From contig DJLT01000085.1 in NCBI GenBank assembly GCA_002435145.1, forward strand, positions 1 through 37,358: a DNA stretch of 37,358 nt, in the 5' to 3' direction. This document shows, piece after piece, positions 16,742 through 25,186 of the stretch (positions are counted from its first letter, which is position 1; every line of letters starts with the position of its first letter). The notes beneath the pieces were generated by a model. That model did no database searches, was not told where the DNA came from, and saw nothing but the letters and a program-made list of their open reading frames with translations. The stretch comes from Neptuniibacter sp. UBA6509. Lineage in GTDB: Bacteria > Pseudomonadota > Gammaproteobacteria > Pseudomonadales > Balneatricaceae. Made by a program: the position numbers and the translations under genes.

Positions 16742-16785
16742 CCCTTCCTTTAAAGCTCTTCTTTTAAAAACCTTCTTTTAATAAA
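16742..16785 (+). repeat. Three imperfect pyrimidine-rich direct repeats
   Basis: Three adjacent 14-15 base units (CCCTTCCTTTAAAG, CTCTTCTTTTAAAAA and CCTTCTTTTAATAAA) fill the gap between two convergent genes. They may be simple low-complexity drift. A TAAGCCT/AGGCTTA pair (16791-16797, 16822-16828) further on could form a weak hairpin. Confidence 0.35.
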
Positions 16786-16825
16786 CCTAGTAAGCCTTTT
16801 TAAGTTGTTTGTTGAAACCTTAGGC

Positions 16826-17191
16826 TTAAAGAATATCATTATCATCAATTAAAAATGAACTAGAGCTAGATTTAGCTTCAGAATTATCATCTTCTTTTCT
16901 ATTGATGTTACGTGCCAGTTTTCGGCTCAATAATTTCTTCTGTGCCATTTCTGGTAGATCGGTAAACATAATTATATTTTTACCGATAAGGACATCAATT
17001 AAGTCTTCAAAAATACGGGCGACAGATGTGTCTGATTGCTCAAGGAACTCTTCGGCAGAGAATTCATCGTTATTCATTGAGAGGAAGTCTAGTACTTCTT
17101 TGTTTTTTATATCGACGACTTCAGCACCAGATTGAGGTGTTTCAGATAGGCTTATGATGCGTCCTTCGGTGTTACGTATGGCGTATAACAT
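16826..17191 (-). CDS. Small conserved protein ('tryptophan synthase beta-like' family)
   Basis: A 121-residue soluble protein beginning MLYAIRNTEGRIISLSETPQ. The middle is helical and acidic (NKEVLDFLSMNNDEFSAEEF) and leads into FEDLIDVLIGKNIIMFTDLP, then EMAQKKLLSRKLAR and a Ser-rich acidic tail. I recognise this pattern from short proteins in Pseudomonas and relatives that are often labelled 'tryptophan synthase subunit beta like', although they are far too short to be TrpB and carry no PLP site. Function is unknown. It is divergent from the lapB-like gene, with only 94 bases between the start codons, so shared regulation with the secretion operon is possible. Confidence 0.65.
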   Translation of the reverse strand: MLYAIRNTEGRIISLSETPQSGAEVVDIKNKEVLDFLSMNNDEFSAEEFLEQSDTSVARIFEDLIDVLIGKNIIMFTDLPEMAQKKLLSRKLARNINRKEDDNSEAKSSSSSFLIDDNDIL

Positions 17192-17285
17192 ATTGATTTG
17201 CTAAATTGGTTTAGTTTAGTTGGGTTGCACTTTTAAGTGTGGCTGTTTTGAGTATCTCTCTCATTTAAGGTTAAGGTCAAGGTTA

Positions 17286-19406
17286 ATGGAAGTAGTTCAG
17301 GATCCTTTGCTCGGTTGTCTGGTTCATCTCAGTAGGCAAAATCATAAACCCTATTCTCCTGAAGTGCTTTGTGAGGGGCTGCCATTAGAAAATCATAAAC
17401 TGACACCTAAGCTTTTTATTCGAGCGGCAAAGCGAGCTGGCTTCTCGGCAAAAGTGCTTTCGAGAAGCTTAGAGGATATTTCTCCGCTGGTTCTGCCGGC
17501 AGTCCTACTTCTAGAGGGTGATCAAGCGTGTATCTTGCAAGAGATTGATCATGAAACTGGGCAGGCTTTGATTATCCAGCCTGAAAGTGGCGGTGAGCAC
17601 CAAGTAGATCTGGAAACCCTGTCTAATAGCTATATTGGCCATGCTATTTTTGTTCGGCTTGAATATCGATTTCAAGAGCAGGTATCTAAACTGCTCGAAG
17701 GGCATAAAGGTCATTGGTTCTGGGGAACAATTAAGCGTTCAACTGCTATTTATCGTGATGTTTTAATTGCCTCCTTTCTGATTAATTTATTTGTAATTGC
17801 TAACCCGCTTTTTGTCATGAATGTATATGACCGAGTGGTGCCAAATAACGCTATCGAAACTTTATGGGTTTTAGCGATTGGTGTGGTCGTGGTTTACTTG
17901 TTTGATTTCGGTTTAAAAATGCTTCGATCCTATTTTATTGAGGTGGCCGGTAAAAAAGGGGACGTTATTCTTTCAGCGTTGTTATTTGAGAAAGTATTAT
18001 CTTTGAAATACAGCGTTTTGCCCGCATCGGTTGGTTCGTTTGCGAGTAACTTAAGAGAATTTGACAGTATTAAGAGCTTTTTGAGCTCTACAACAAATGT
18101 GGTGTTTATTGATCTTCCTTTTGCGATTCTGTTTCTAATCGTTATTGGGTTTATTGGCGGCCCTATTGTTATTGTGCCGATTGTTGCAATTCCCCTAATT
18201 ATACTTTTTTCTTTCATTGTACGCCCTCACCTTAAAGAGGCGGTTGAGAAAACGTTTGCATCTAACTCTCAAAAAAACGCGACATTAATTGAAAGCTTAA
18301 CGGCAATGGAAACTGTGAAAACACAGCGTGCGACCTCTTCATTGCAATTAAGCTGGGAACAGGCGGTGGGTTATATCGCTAAGTGGAGTTTAAAGTCTAG
18401 GATGCTTTCTGCTTCAGTTGTGAATTTTGCTTCGTTTATCCAGCAGTTAACTTCAGTTGGCATTATTATTACGGGTGTATATCTGATCAGTGAGCATGAA
18501 ATGACAATGGGCGCGTTGGTTGCGTGTGTCATGCTATCAGGTCGTGCCATCTCACCTATGAGCCAGGTTGCAAACCTAGTTATCTCGTATCACCAAGCAT
18601 CTACAGCTTTAAAAGGGCTTAATGAGATAATGGAGATGCCCTCTGAGCGGACGGAAGGTCAGAAGTTTGTTTACCGTGATGAATTAAAGGGGGCTATAGA
18701 GTTTAAAGATGTCAGCTTTGTTTATCCGGGTGAGGAGCAGAAGGCGTTAGATCGAGTGTCTTTTAATATAAAGCAGGGGGAGAAGGTCGCTTTGATTGGT
18801 CGCATTGGCTCGGGCAAGTCGAGTATTGAGAAGCTTGTGTTAGGGCTTTATGAGGCGACAGAGGGTTCAGTGCGCATTGATGGCCTAGATATCAATCAGA
18901 TTGATCCTGTGGATTTGAGACGAAATTTTGGCTACATGCCTCAGGATATTATGCTTTTTGCAGGGAGTGTTAGGGATAATATTGTTATAGGTTCGCCGCA
19001 GACAGATGATTCAAGGCTTGTGGATGTAGCCAATATGTCAGGTGTATCGGATATGGTTAATCGCCACCCTCAAGGCTTTGATATGCCCGTTGGCGAGCGA
19101 GGCGCTTCTTTATCAGGCGGGCAAAGGCAATCTGTCGCGGTAGCGCGTTCCATTGTACATGACCCCAATCTTCTGGTGTTAGATGAGCCTACGGCATCTA
19201 TGGATAATGCATCGGAAGAGCAGATTAAGGTGATGCTTAAAAATTACACTAAAGATAAAACGATGCTGGTTGTGACGCACAAAATGTCGCTATTGACATT
19301 GGTCGATCGAATTATTGTGATGGATGCTGGCAGGGTTGTGGCTGATGGACCAAAAGAAGCTGTATTGGATGCGTTAAAGCAGGGCCGTCTTCAGGTGCAA
19401 AAGTAA
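17286..19406 (+). CDS. lapB: Type I secretion ABC transporter, LapB-like
   Basis: A 706-residue HlyB/LapB-type exporter ATPase for large RTX adhesins. The N-terminal 140 residues are a C39-like domain without the catalytic Cys (DPLLGCLVHLSRQ has Pro where the protease has Cys). The membrane domain starts at about 155 (YRDVLIASFLINLFVIANPL). The ATPase has Walker A GRIGSGKSS (about 504-512), signature LSGGQRQ (about 609) and Walker B LLVLDEPTASMD. The start is the ATG at 17286 with AAGG eight bases before it; a TTG at 17220 would add 22 unlikely residues. The stop overlaps the next ATG by one base. The family is clear; the lap name is by similarity, since no substrate gene is present. Confidence 0.88.
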   Translation: MEVVQDPLLGCLVHLSRQNHKPYSPEVLCEGLPLENHKLTPKLFIRAAKRAGFSAKVLSRSLEDISPLVLPAVLLLEGDQACILQEIDHETGQALIIQPESGGEHQVDLETLSNSYIGHAIFVRLEYRFQEQVSKLLEGHKGHWFWGTIKRSTAIYRDVLIASFLINLFVIANPLFVMNVYDRVVPNNAIETLWVLAIGVVVVYLFDFGLKMLRSYFIEVAGKKGDVILSALLFEKVLSLKYSVLPASVGSFASNLREFDSIKSFLSSTTNVVFIDLPFAILFLIVIGFIGGPIVIVPIVAIPLIILFSFIVRPHLKEAVEKTFASNSQKNATLIESLTAMETVKTQRATSSLQLSWEQAVGYIAKWSLKSRMLSASVVNFASFIQQLTSVGIIITGVYLISEHEMTMGALVACVMLSGRAISPMSQVANLVISYHQASTALKGLNEIMEMPSERTEGQKFVYRDELKGAIEFKDVSFVYPGEEQKALDRVSFNIKQGEKVALIGRIGSGKSSIEKLVLGLYEATEGSVRIDGLDINQIDPVDLRRNFGYMPQDIMLFAGSVRDNIVIGSPQTDDSRLVDVANMSGVSDMVNRHPQGFDMPVGERGASLSGGQRQSVAVARSIVHDPNLLVLDEPTASMDNASEEQIKVMLKNYTKDKTMLVVTHKMSLLTLVDRIIVMDAGRVVADGPKEAVLDALKQGRLQVQK

Positions 19407-20734
19407 TGGATAGTATGAATCATAATAAGAAAGACCTGCAGTATATGTCCAGTGTAAGTGAAGCGATGGCTGAGCAGGCGCCACGAGGAGCAAGTGCTTT
19501 ACTATGGGCTATGTTGCTCTTTATCGTGATAGCAATTTTCTGGGCAACTTGGGCTGAATTAGATGAAATTACCCGTGGTGACGGGGAGATTATTCCATCG
19601 AGCCAATTGCAGGTCATAGAAACACTTGAGGGTGGAGCTGTATCGGAAATTTTAGTTAAAGAGGGTGATATTGTTGAAAAGGGGCAGGTGCTGCTGAGAA
19701 TAGATGATATTCGTTTCTCTAGCTCGCTAAAAGAAAACCAAGTTCGACAATATGAGCTGATAGCTAAAGCTGCCCGTTTGAAGGCAGAATCAGATAATGT
19801 TGAATTTATTAGTCCCGAAGGTTTTCCCGAAGAATATCAATCAATGATTGAGCAAGAGAAGTTTTTGTTTAGTACTCGTAAGGAGGAGATGCTAGCTGGT
19901 TTAGGTGGTTTAGAACAGCAGGTTGCTCAACGCGGTCAAGAGCTTAAGGCGGCAAAGTCGCAAGAGGGGCAGTTACAACGTAGTTATAGCCTGCTCAAGA
20001 GAGAACTTGATATTACTCGGCCTCTTTTGAAAGAGGGGGTTATCTCAGAGGTGGAGTTTTTACGCTTAAAGCGCCAGCTAAATGATCTACTGGGTGAGCT
20101 GTCCGGTGTTCGTTTAAATATCCCTAGAATTGAATCTACATTGCAAGAAACAAAGCAGAAATTGGGTGAGTCTGAGCTGCAGTTTCGAAATGAAGCCCGT
20201 AGGGAGTTAAATGAAGTAGGAGCAGAGGTTTCTCGAATTAAACAAGCATTAACCGGTATGAATGACCGAATTGACCGAGCTGAGGTGAAGGCGCCGGTGA
20301 AAGGTACGGTGAAGCAGCTGCTTGTAAATACGGTAGAGGGGGTTGTTCAGCCAGGTGATGAGTTACTGAATATTATTCCTTGGGAAGATACTCTGTTAGT
20401 GGAAGCAAAAATACGCCCATCTGATATCGCTAATATTGCACCAGGGCAAAAGGCGGTGATCAAAGTTTCGGCCTATGATTTTTCTATCTATGGAGGAGTG
20501 GGGGCTAATGTTGTTTTTATCAGTCCGAGTACCATTTTGGATGAAGAGGGTGAAAGTCACTATTTGGTGCGCTTAGAAACGGAGCAGCCGTTTTTAGGCA
20601 CGGCTTCAACCGAACTTCCTTTGATGGCGGGAATGACTGTCGGCGTGGATATTTTAACAGGTAAGAAAACAGTAATGGATTATCTACTTAAGCCTGTTTT
20701 GAAAGCTAAAAATCGAGCATTAACAGAGCGATAG
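19406..20734 (+). CDS. lapC: Type I secretion membrane fusion protein, LapC/HlyD-like
   Basis: A 442-residue HlyD-family adaptor linking the inner-membrane ABC exporter to the outer-membrane channel. There is a single membrane anchor at about 31-50 (ALLWAMLLFIVIAIFWATWA). The lipoyl half-motif VIETLEGGAVSEILVKEGDI follows, then a long helical hairpin rich in Gln/Glu/Leu (about 150-290), and the second half RAEVKAPVKGTVKQLLVN. The C-terminal beta domain contains LMAGMTVGVDILTGKK, the HlyD signature. It starts inside the lapB stop (TAATG), so the two are translationally coupled. Confidence 0.9.
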   Translation: MDSMNHNKKDLQYMSSVSEAMAEQAPRGASALLWAMLLFIVIAIFWATWAELDEITRGDGEIIPSSQLQVIETLEGGAVSEILVKEGDIVEKGQVLLRIDDIRFSSSLKENQVRQYELIAKAARLKAESDNVEFISPEGFPEEYQSMIEQEKFLFSTRKEEMLAGLGGLEQQVAQRGQELKAAKSQEGQLQRSYSLLKRELDITRPLLKEGVISEVEFLRLKRQLNDLLGELSGVRLNIPRIESTLQETKQKLGESELQFRNEARRELNEVGAEVSRIKQALTGMNDRIDRAEVKAPVKGTVKQLLVNTVEGVVQPGDELLNIIPWEDTLLVEAKIRPSDIANIAPGQKAVIKVSAYDFSIYGGVGANVVFISPSTILDEEGESHYLVRLETEQPFLGTASTELPLMAGMTVGVDILTGKKTVMDYLLKPVLKAKNRALTER

Positions 20735-20956
20735 CTTGAATTATTGTCAGAAAAATGTTCTTTGTATGTTTAGTTTTTTTAAAATAAGCTATAGGCTAAC
20801 CGTATTAAATAAGTGGTTATTTGTTTGATCGTTCAATAGGACAATAGTGATGTTGATTTTAGATCTTTGAATCACTAGAAACTTGTAGCAATTGAGTGAA
20901 AGTTATACTATGCGCGCCAAGATCTGTCATGTGTAGTCGGGTTTTGGTGTCTTTGG

Positions 20957-21613
20957 ATGCTGAATGTTATGAAGCTGTTTTTCATTGGTAACCGACCGAA
21001 GGTTCTGGAGCGTTGGGATAAGCTTTTATCCGATTGGCAACCAGAGCTGCTAGATATTCATCGTATAGAAGAAAAGCTAGCGCAGGGTGGGATCATTATG
21101 ATGCACTTAAGTTCAGTTGAAGCTGAACTTAGTCAGCTAGTGTTCAGTTATAAAAAACATAATCCCAGTGCCATTTTAATTGTGTGCACTGATACACCTA
21201 ATGAAGAAGAGGGTGTAGAAGCCATTCAAAATGGAGCTAATGGATATACCAACACGTATGTTACAGGCTCGCTGCTTCTAGAAGTAGTGAAAACTGTACT
21301 CCGTGGTGATATTTGGGCGGGGCCTGAATTATTACAAAAACTGCTCAGACGGCTGTTAAGTAATATGCCTGTTACAAATAGTAAAGTGGACACCGCAGAA
21401 TCTATAAATTGTTTTGATGCATTAAGTAGCCGTGAGAATCAGGTGCTTTCAGTTTTAATAACTGGAGCTAGCAATAAGGAGATTGCTCGCGAGCTTGATA
21501 TTACAGAGCGAACTGTCAAAGCCCATCTGAGTTCGATATTTCAGAAAACGGGGGTTTCGGACAGAGTCGCTTTGGTCTTGTTGACCAATAAGTTTCCTTT
21601 AAAGGTGGCTTAG
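20957..21613 (+). CDS. LuxR/NarL-type regulator with degenerate receiver
   Basis: A 218-residue two-domain protein. The C-terminal helix-turn-helix is clear (LSSRENQVLSVLITGASNKE, then IARELDITERTVKAHL, near 155-190). The N-terminal part has the receiver outline (IIMMHLSS, AILIVCTDT, AIQNGANGYTN) but lacks the acidic pair (FIGN), has His 50 where the phosphoacceptor Asp belongs, and has no conserved Lys. It is probably not a phosphorylated response regulator. A second ATG four codons later is an alternative start. It sits between the lapC and lapE-like genes after a 222-base gap, so it is likely to regulate the secretion or adhesion genes, which is inference. Confidence 0.8.
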   Translation: MLNVMKLFFIGNRPKVLERWDKLLSDWQPELLDIHRIEEKLAQGGIIMMHLSSVEAELSQLVFSYKKHNPSAILIVCTDTPNEEEGVEAIQNGANGYTNTYVTGSLLLEVVKTVLRGDIWAGPELLQKLLRRLLSNMPVTNSKVDTAESINCFDALSSRENQVLSVLITGASNKEIARELDITERTVKAHLSSIFQKTGVSDRVALVLLTNKFPLKVA

Positions 21614-21660
21614 TAATACGGCGGTGGCTACGAACTTTTTATTTTAGGGTGAAAAACTAT

Positions 21661-23004
21661 ATGTTCAGGTCAATTGTGACAGGTGTACTTTTAGGGTCAC
21701 TAAGTACTCTTGTAAGTGCTGCTTCTTTGGAAGAGGTTGTGACACAGGGATTGTCGGATAACCCCGATGTTCAACGCGCCATCAATTCGCGTAATGCTGT
21801 TTACCAAGAAGTTAAACAGGCAGAATCAGGCTATAAACCTCAGGTGGAAGTTACTGCAGGTTATGGCTACGAGTGGACTAATAGTCCAGGCACTCGTGGT
21901 AATGGTAATGGTGATGTTGAATTAAATCGAGGCGAGGCAGGTTTAAGTATTCGCCAAATGATTTTTGATGGCTATGCAACGTCTAGTGAAGTTGATCGTC
22001 AACAAGCTAGAGCTCTTTCTGCTGATAAACGCTTAATTGAAACGGCTGAAAGCTATGCCCTTGATGCCGCACGTTCTTATATTGAGTTAAATCGCCGAAA
22101 TGTTCTTTTGCAGCAAGCGAAAGAAACCCTCTTTAACCATGTCAAAATCTATGATCGTATTAAACGCCGTTCAGAGTCTGGTTTAGGTGCGTTAGCCTCG
22201 ATACAGCAAGCTGAAGGTCGTTTGGCTTTAGCTGAAGTTAATGTGTTGGCTGCAGAAAATAACATGCTGGATGCCAAGGCTAATTTTGAGCGTGTGACTG
22301 GTTTGTCGGCGCCAGAAGAAATTACCTACCCTGAATTACTCAATGTAACCATTCCGAGGACTTTAGCTGAAGCGACAGAAGCTGCGCTAAATAATCACCC
22401 GACACTTCAAGTTGCTGAGGCTGATGCTTTAGCTGCGGTTGCTCAATATAATGCAGCTAAGCGTAACTATTATCCGCGTGTTGACTTTGAAGTTGATCGT
22501 ACATGGAATAATAATCTAGACGGTGTGGAAGGTTTTAACGAAGACCTAACAGCAATGTTTAGAATGCGTTACAACTTGTACAATGGTGGTGCGGACCAGG
22601 CAAGAGTTCGCCAAACTCAGCACCAGATTGAAGAAGCTAAAGCGATTCAAATCAATAGCCAGCGCGAAGTACTGCAAAGTGTAGAGCTTTCATGGAATGC
22701 TCATTCCATTTTGTCTCGTCAGTTGCCTCATCTGGAGCAGCATGTTGCTTCGAGTCAGAATACACGTAATTCATACCTTAAACAGTTTAATATTGGTCAG
22801 CGTTCTTTGCTAGATCTGCTTGATACTGAAAATGAAGTGTTTTCGTCTAAGAATGATCTAACAAATGCGTTACATGATCATTTAGCTGCGCAGTACCGGG
22901 TGATGAATGGCATGGGTGTTTTGCTAGATACGCTTAATCTAACTGTCCCTGAACCTAATTTAGGTGAGGTGATGGATAAGCAGGAAATTGCTCAAGCTAA
23001 ATAA
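21661..23004 (+). CDS. lapE: TolC-family outer-membrane channel, LapE-like
   Basis: A 447-residue outer-membrane efflux/secretion channel. The ATG at 21661 gives a signal peptide (MFRSIVTGVLLGSLSTLVSA-ASLEEVV) and has AGGGTG upstream; a GTG four codons earlier is less likely. Two TolC repeats are visible, each with long amphipathic helices (NPDVQRAINSRNAVYQEVKQAESGYKPQV is mirrored by HPTLQVAEADALAAVAQYNAAKRNYYPRV, the two halves being about 210 residues apart). The second repeat ends with the typical QFNIGQRSLLDLLDTENEVF. With the LapB and LapC homologues it completes a tripartite type I secretion system. Confidence 0.9.
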   Translation: MFRSIVTGVLLGSLSTLVSAASLEEVVTQGLSDNPDVQRAINSRNAVYQEVKQAESGYKPQVEVTAGYGYEWTNSPGTRGNGNGDVELNRGEAGLSIRQMIFDGYATSSEVDRQQARALSADKRLIETAESYALDAARSYIELNRRNVLLQQAKETLFNHVKIYDRIKRRSESGLGALASIQQAEGRLALAEVNVLAAENNMLDAKANFERVTGLSAPEEITYPELLNVTIPRTLAEATEAALNNHPTLQVAEADALAAVAQYNAAKRNYYPRVDFEVDRTWNNNLDGVEGFNEDLTAMFRMRYNLYNGGADQARVRQTQHQIEEAKAIQINSQREVLQSVELSWNAHSILSRQLPHLEQHVASSQNTRNSYLKQFNIGQRSLLDLLDTENEVFSSKNDLTNALHDHLAAQYRVMNGMGVLLDTLNLTVPEPNLGEVMDKQEIAQAK

Positions 23005-23008
23005 GTCA

Positions 23009-23038
23009 TTGAAATGAGTAGGTGAAGTTCATTAAAAT
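23009..23038 (+). promoter_or_regulatory. Predicted promoter of the mevalonate operon
   Basis: TTGAAA (23009-23014), 18-base spacer, TAAAAT (23033-23038); five of six matches in each box. It starts four bases after the lapE stop. The predicted start near 23045 is upstream of the hairpin at 23061-23089, so that hairpin would be inside the leader of the mevalonate mRNA. Confidence 0.5.
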
Positions 23039-23058
23039 CACCTCTCAACCTTATTTAT

Positions 23059-23090
23059 TCAAAAAGGGTTGCCGCTGGCAGCCCTTTTTC
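23059..23090 (+). terminator. Intrinsic terminator before the mevalonate operon
   Basis: AAAAAGGG-T-TGCC, loop GCT, GGCA-G-CCCTTTTT (one T-G wobble), followed by more T residues. It is well placed to end the lapE transcript, but its end is only 19 bases before the HMG-CoA reductase ATG, too little for a promoter between them. Confidence 0.85.
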
Positions 23091-23108
23091 TTTGTATGAA
23101 GTGCTGAT

Positions 23109-24143
23109 ATGAAAGCCCATAAGATCACTCAAGCTCCAATTCCTATGCGTACAGTAGGGCCAATTAAGATCAGCGGTTCTATAGTCGATGAAAAAATCTC
23201 TGTGCCATTGGCGACATATGAAACGCCTCTTTGGCACTCTGTTGGTCGAGGAGCTAGGGTCTCTGCACTAACTGATGGTATTAAAACCACTGTTGTTGAT
23301 GAACGGATGAGTCGTTCGATACTGCTGGAAGCGGAAGATGCGTCTGAAGCGGTACAGGCATTGAATTCAATCAAATCAAGAATGGGTGACCTCAATGAGG
23401 TTGTGGCTCAAAGTAGCCGTTTTGCTAAATTGATTGATATGAACAGCCAAATAGTTGCGAACCTTATCTATCTTAGATTGGAATTCACAACCGGTGATGC
23501 GTCGGGCCATAATATGGTGACGAATGCGGCAGATAGAATTATCCCTTGGATTTTAACTGAATACCCTCAGTTACGTTATTCTTCTATTTCAGGTAATTAT
23601 TGCTCGGATAAAAAAGCGACGGCCGTTAATGGTATTCTTGGTCGTGGTAAATATGTTGTATGCGAAATACTGATTTCACGTGATATCTGTGAGCGCCGCT
23701 TAAAAACCACGCCCGAAAAGGTGGTTGATCTCAATATTAAGAAAAACCTGATTGGTACCATGATCGCTGGTGGTCTTCGTAGTGCAAATGCGCATTATGC
23801 CAATATGCTTTTGGCTTTTTATCTGGCTACAGGTCAGGATGCCGCTAACATAATTGAAGGCTCTCAAGGTGTAGTTCATGCTGAAGTGCGTGGAGATGAT
23901 CTTTATTTTTCCTGTACTTTACCTAATCTGATTATGGGGTCGGTCGGTAATGGTAAAGGAATTGATTTTGTCGAAGACAATCTTGCTATGTTAGGTTGCA
24001 AAGAAGTGCGCGAGCCGGGTGAGAATGCTCGTAGGTTGGCTGCGATTTGTGCGGCGACGGTACTATGTGGTGAGTTATCCCTATTAGCGGCGCAAACCAA
24101 TCCAGGTGAATTAATGGAAGCGCATTTGAAGCTGGAGCGATAA
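23109..24143 (+). CDS. Hydroxymethylglutaryl-CoA reductase
   Basis: Reduces HMG-CoA to mevalonate. 344 residues, soluble, without the eukaryotic membrane domain. The core looks class I-like: SGNYCSDKKATAVNGILGRG with catalytic Lys, KNLIGTMIAGGLRSANAHYA, ATGQDAANIIEGSQG with catalytic Asp, LPNLIMGSVGNGKGI, and MEAHLKLER with a C-terminal His. The catalytic Glu is probably E38 in YETPLWHS. The NADP-binding motif usually written DAMGMNM is DASGHNMV here. It is the first gene of the mevalonate operon and overlaps the isomerase gene by one base (TAATG). Cofactor preference cannot be read safely. Confidence 0.93.
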   Translation: MKAHKITQAPIPMRTVGPIKISGSIVDEKISVPLATYETPLWHSVGRGARVSALTDGIKTTVVDERMSRSILLEAEDASEAVQALNSIKSRMGDLNEVVAQSSRFAKLIDMNSQIVANLIYLRLEFTTGDASGHNMVTNAADRIIPWILTEYPQLRYSSISGNYCSDKKATAVNGILGRGKYVVCEILISRDICERRLKTTPEKVVDLNIKKNLIGTMIAGGLRSANAHYANMLLAFYLATGQDAANIIEGSQGVVHAEVRGDDLYFSCTLPNLIMGSVGNGKGIDFVEDNLAMLGCKEVREPGENARRLAAICAATVLCGELSLLAAQTNPGELMEAHLKLER

Positions 24144-25171
24144 TGTCTGATCTGACAAATGATCGTAAGCTGGAGCATATTAGAGCGATAGAGAATGATC
24201 CGCTCACGGATCGTTCTGCCCACTATTATGATCGTATACAGTTAACCCATCGGGCATTGCCTGAAATATCGCTTAATTCAATTGATACCTCGTGTACCTT
24301 TTTAGGTAAACAACTCAGTTTTCCGTTATTGATATCGTCAATGACTGGAGGTGATCATGAGCTTATTAAACAGGTAAATCATAACCTTGCTAAAGCAGCG
24401 CAAATTTGTGGTGTTGCTATGGCTGTCGGGTCTCAGCGAGTTATGTTTACTAAACCGGAAGCGATAGAAAGCTTTCAGTTAAGGGAATTAGCCCCGGATA
24501 TTCCTCTTATCGGTAATATAGGTGCGGTGCAGCTTAATTATGGGATTTCGGCCCCTGAGGTACAGCAGGCTATCGACTGTTTAAATGCTGATGCTATCTA
24601 CTTACATCTAAATCCATTGCAAGAGGCTGTTCAACCTGAGGGAGATACTGATTTCTCAAATTTGGAAGCGGCTATTACTCAGTTAGTTAAAGATATAGAT
24701 GTACCTGTTTTATTAAAAGAAGTAGGAAGCGGTCTTTCACCTGCTGATATTGAACTGGGGCTTAAAGCTGGAGTCACTGTTTTTGATGTGGCAGGTTCTG
24801 GCGGTACGTCTTGGAGTCGAATTGAGCATCACCGTCGTAATGATGGAAGTGATCTAGGATTAAAGTTCCAAGATTGGGGTATTCCTACACCTACAGCGCT
24901 TAAATTAGCTCAGCCCTACCTTAATAATGCCACAATAGTTGCAAGTGGGGGCTTAAGGGATGGGATTGATATGGTTAAATCTGTTATACTCGGCGCCTCA
25001 TTATGTGGCATGGCTGCTCCGCTGTTAAAACCGGCGATGGTATCAGTTGAAGCAGTTGTCACTGAAATAGAAAAAATTAAAACAGAATTCAGAACTGCTA
25101 TGTTTCTGCTAGGTGCTCGGGACATCACCGCTTTATTTAATAACCGAGACCATATTCTTGAAGAGCGTTAG
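24143..25171 (+). CDS. fni: Type 2 isopentenyl-diphosphate isomerase
   Basis: FMN-dependent interconversion of IPP and DMAPP. The 342-residue TIM-barrel protein shows RKLEHIRAI at the N-terminus, FPLLISSMTGG, VGSQRVMF, HLNPLQEAVQPEGDTDF, VLLKEVGSGLS, the FMN/phosphate motifs DVAGSGGTSWSRIE and VASGGLRDGIDM, and a late LGARDITAL. Its ATG overlaps the preceding stop, and mvaS follows after 15 bases. Being in the mevalonate operon, it supplies DMAPP from mevalonate-derived IPP. Assignment is certain. Confidence 0.97.
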   Translation: MSDLTNDRKLEHIRAIENDPLTDRSAHYYDRIQLTHRALPEISLNSIDTSCTFLGKQLSFPLLISSMTGGDHELIKQVNHNLAKAAQICGVAMAVGSQRVMFTKPEAIESFQLRELAPDIPLIGNIGAVQLNYGISAPEVQQAIDCLNADAIYLHLNPLQEAVQPEGDTDFSNLEAAITQLVKDIDVPVLLKEVGSGLSPADIELGLKAGVTVFDVAGSGGTSWSRIEHHRRNDGSDLGLKFQDWGIPTPTALKLAQPYLNNATIVASGGLRDGIDMVKSVILGASLCGMAAPLLKPAMVSVEAVVTEIEKIKTEFRTAMFLLGARDITALFNNRDHILEER

Positions 25172-25186
25172 GATCGAGACCTCATA

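Noticed and set aside
16742-16785. Pyrimidine-rich direct repeats as a CRISPR or mobile-element trace
   Set aside because: Units are only 14-15 bases, imperfect, without spacers, and of simple composition.
16826-17191. Tryptophan synthase beta subunit
   Set aside because: The protein has only 121 residues and no PLP-binding motif; the label common for this family is misleading.
17228-17239. CACTT-TT-AAGTG palindrome in the lapB upstream region
   Set aside because: Five-base arms are expected by chance in AT-rich intergenic DNA and nothing else supports a site.
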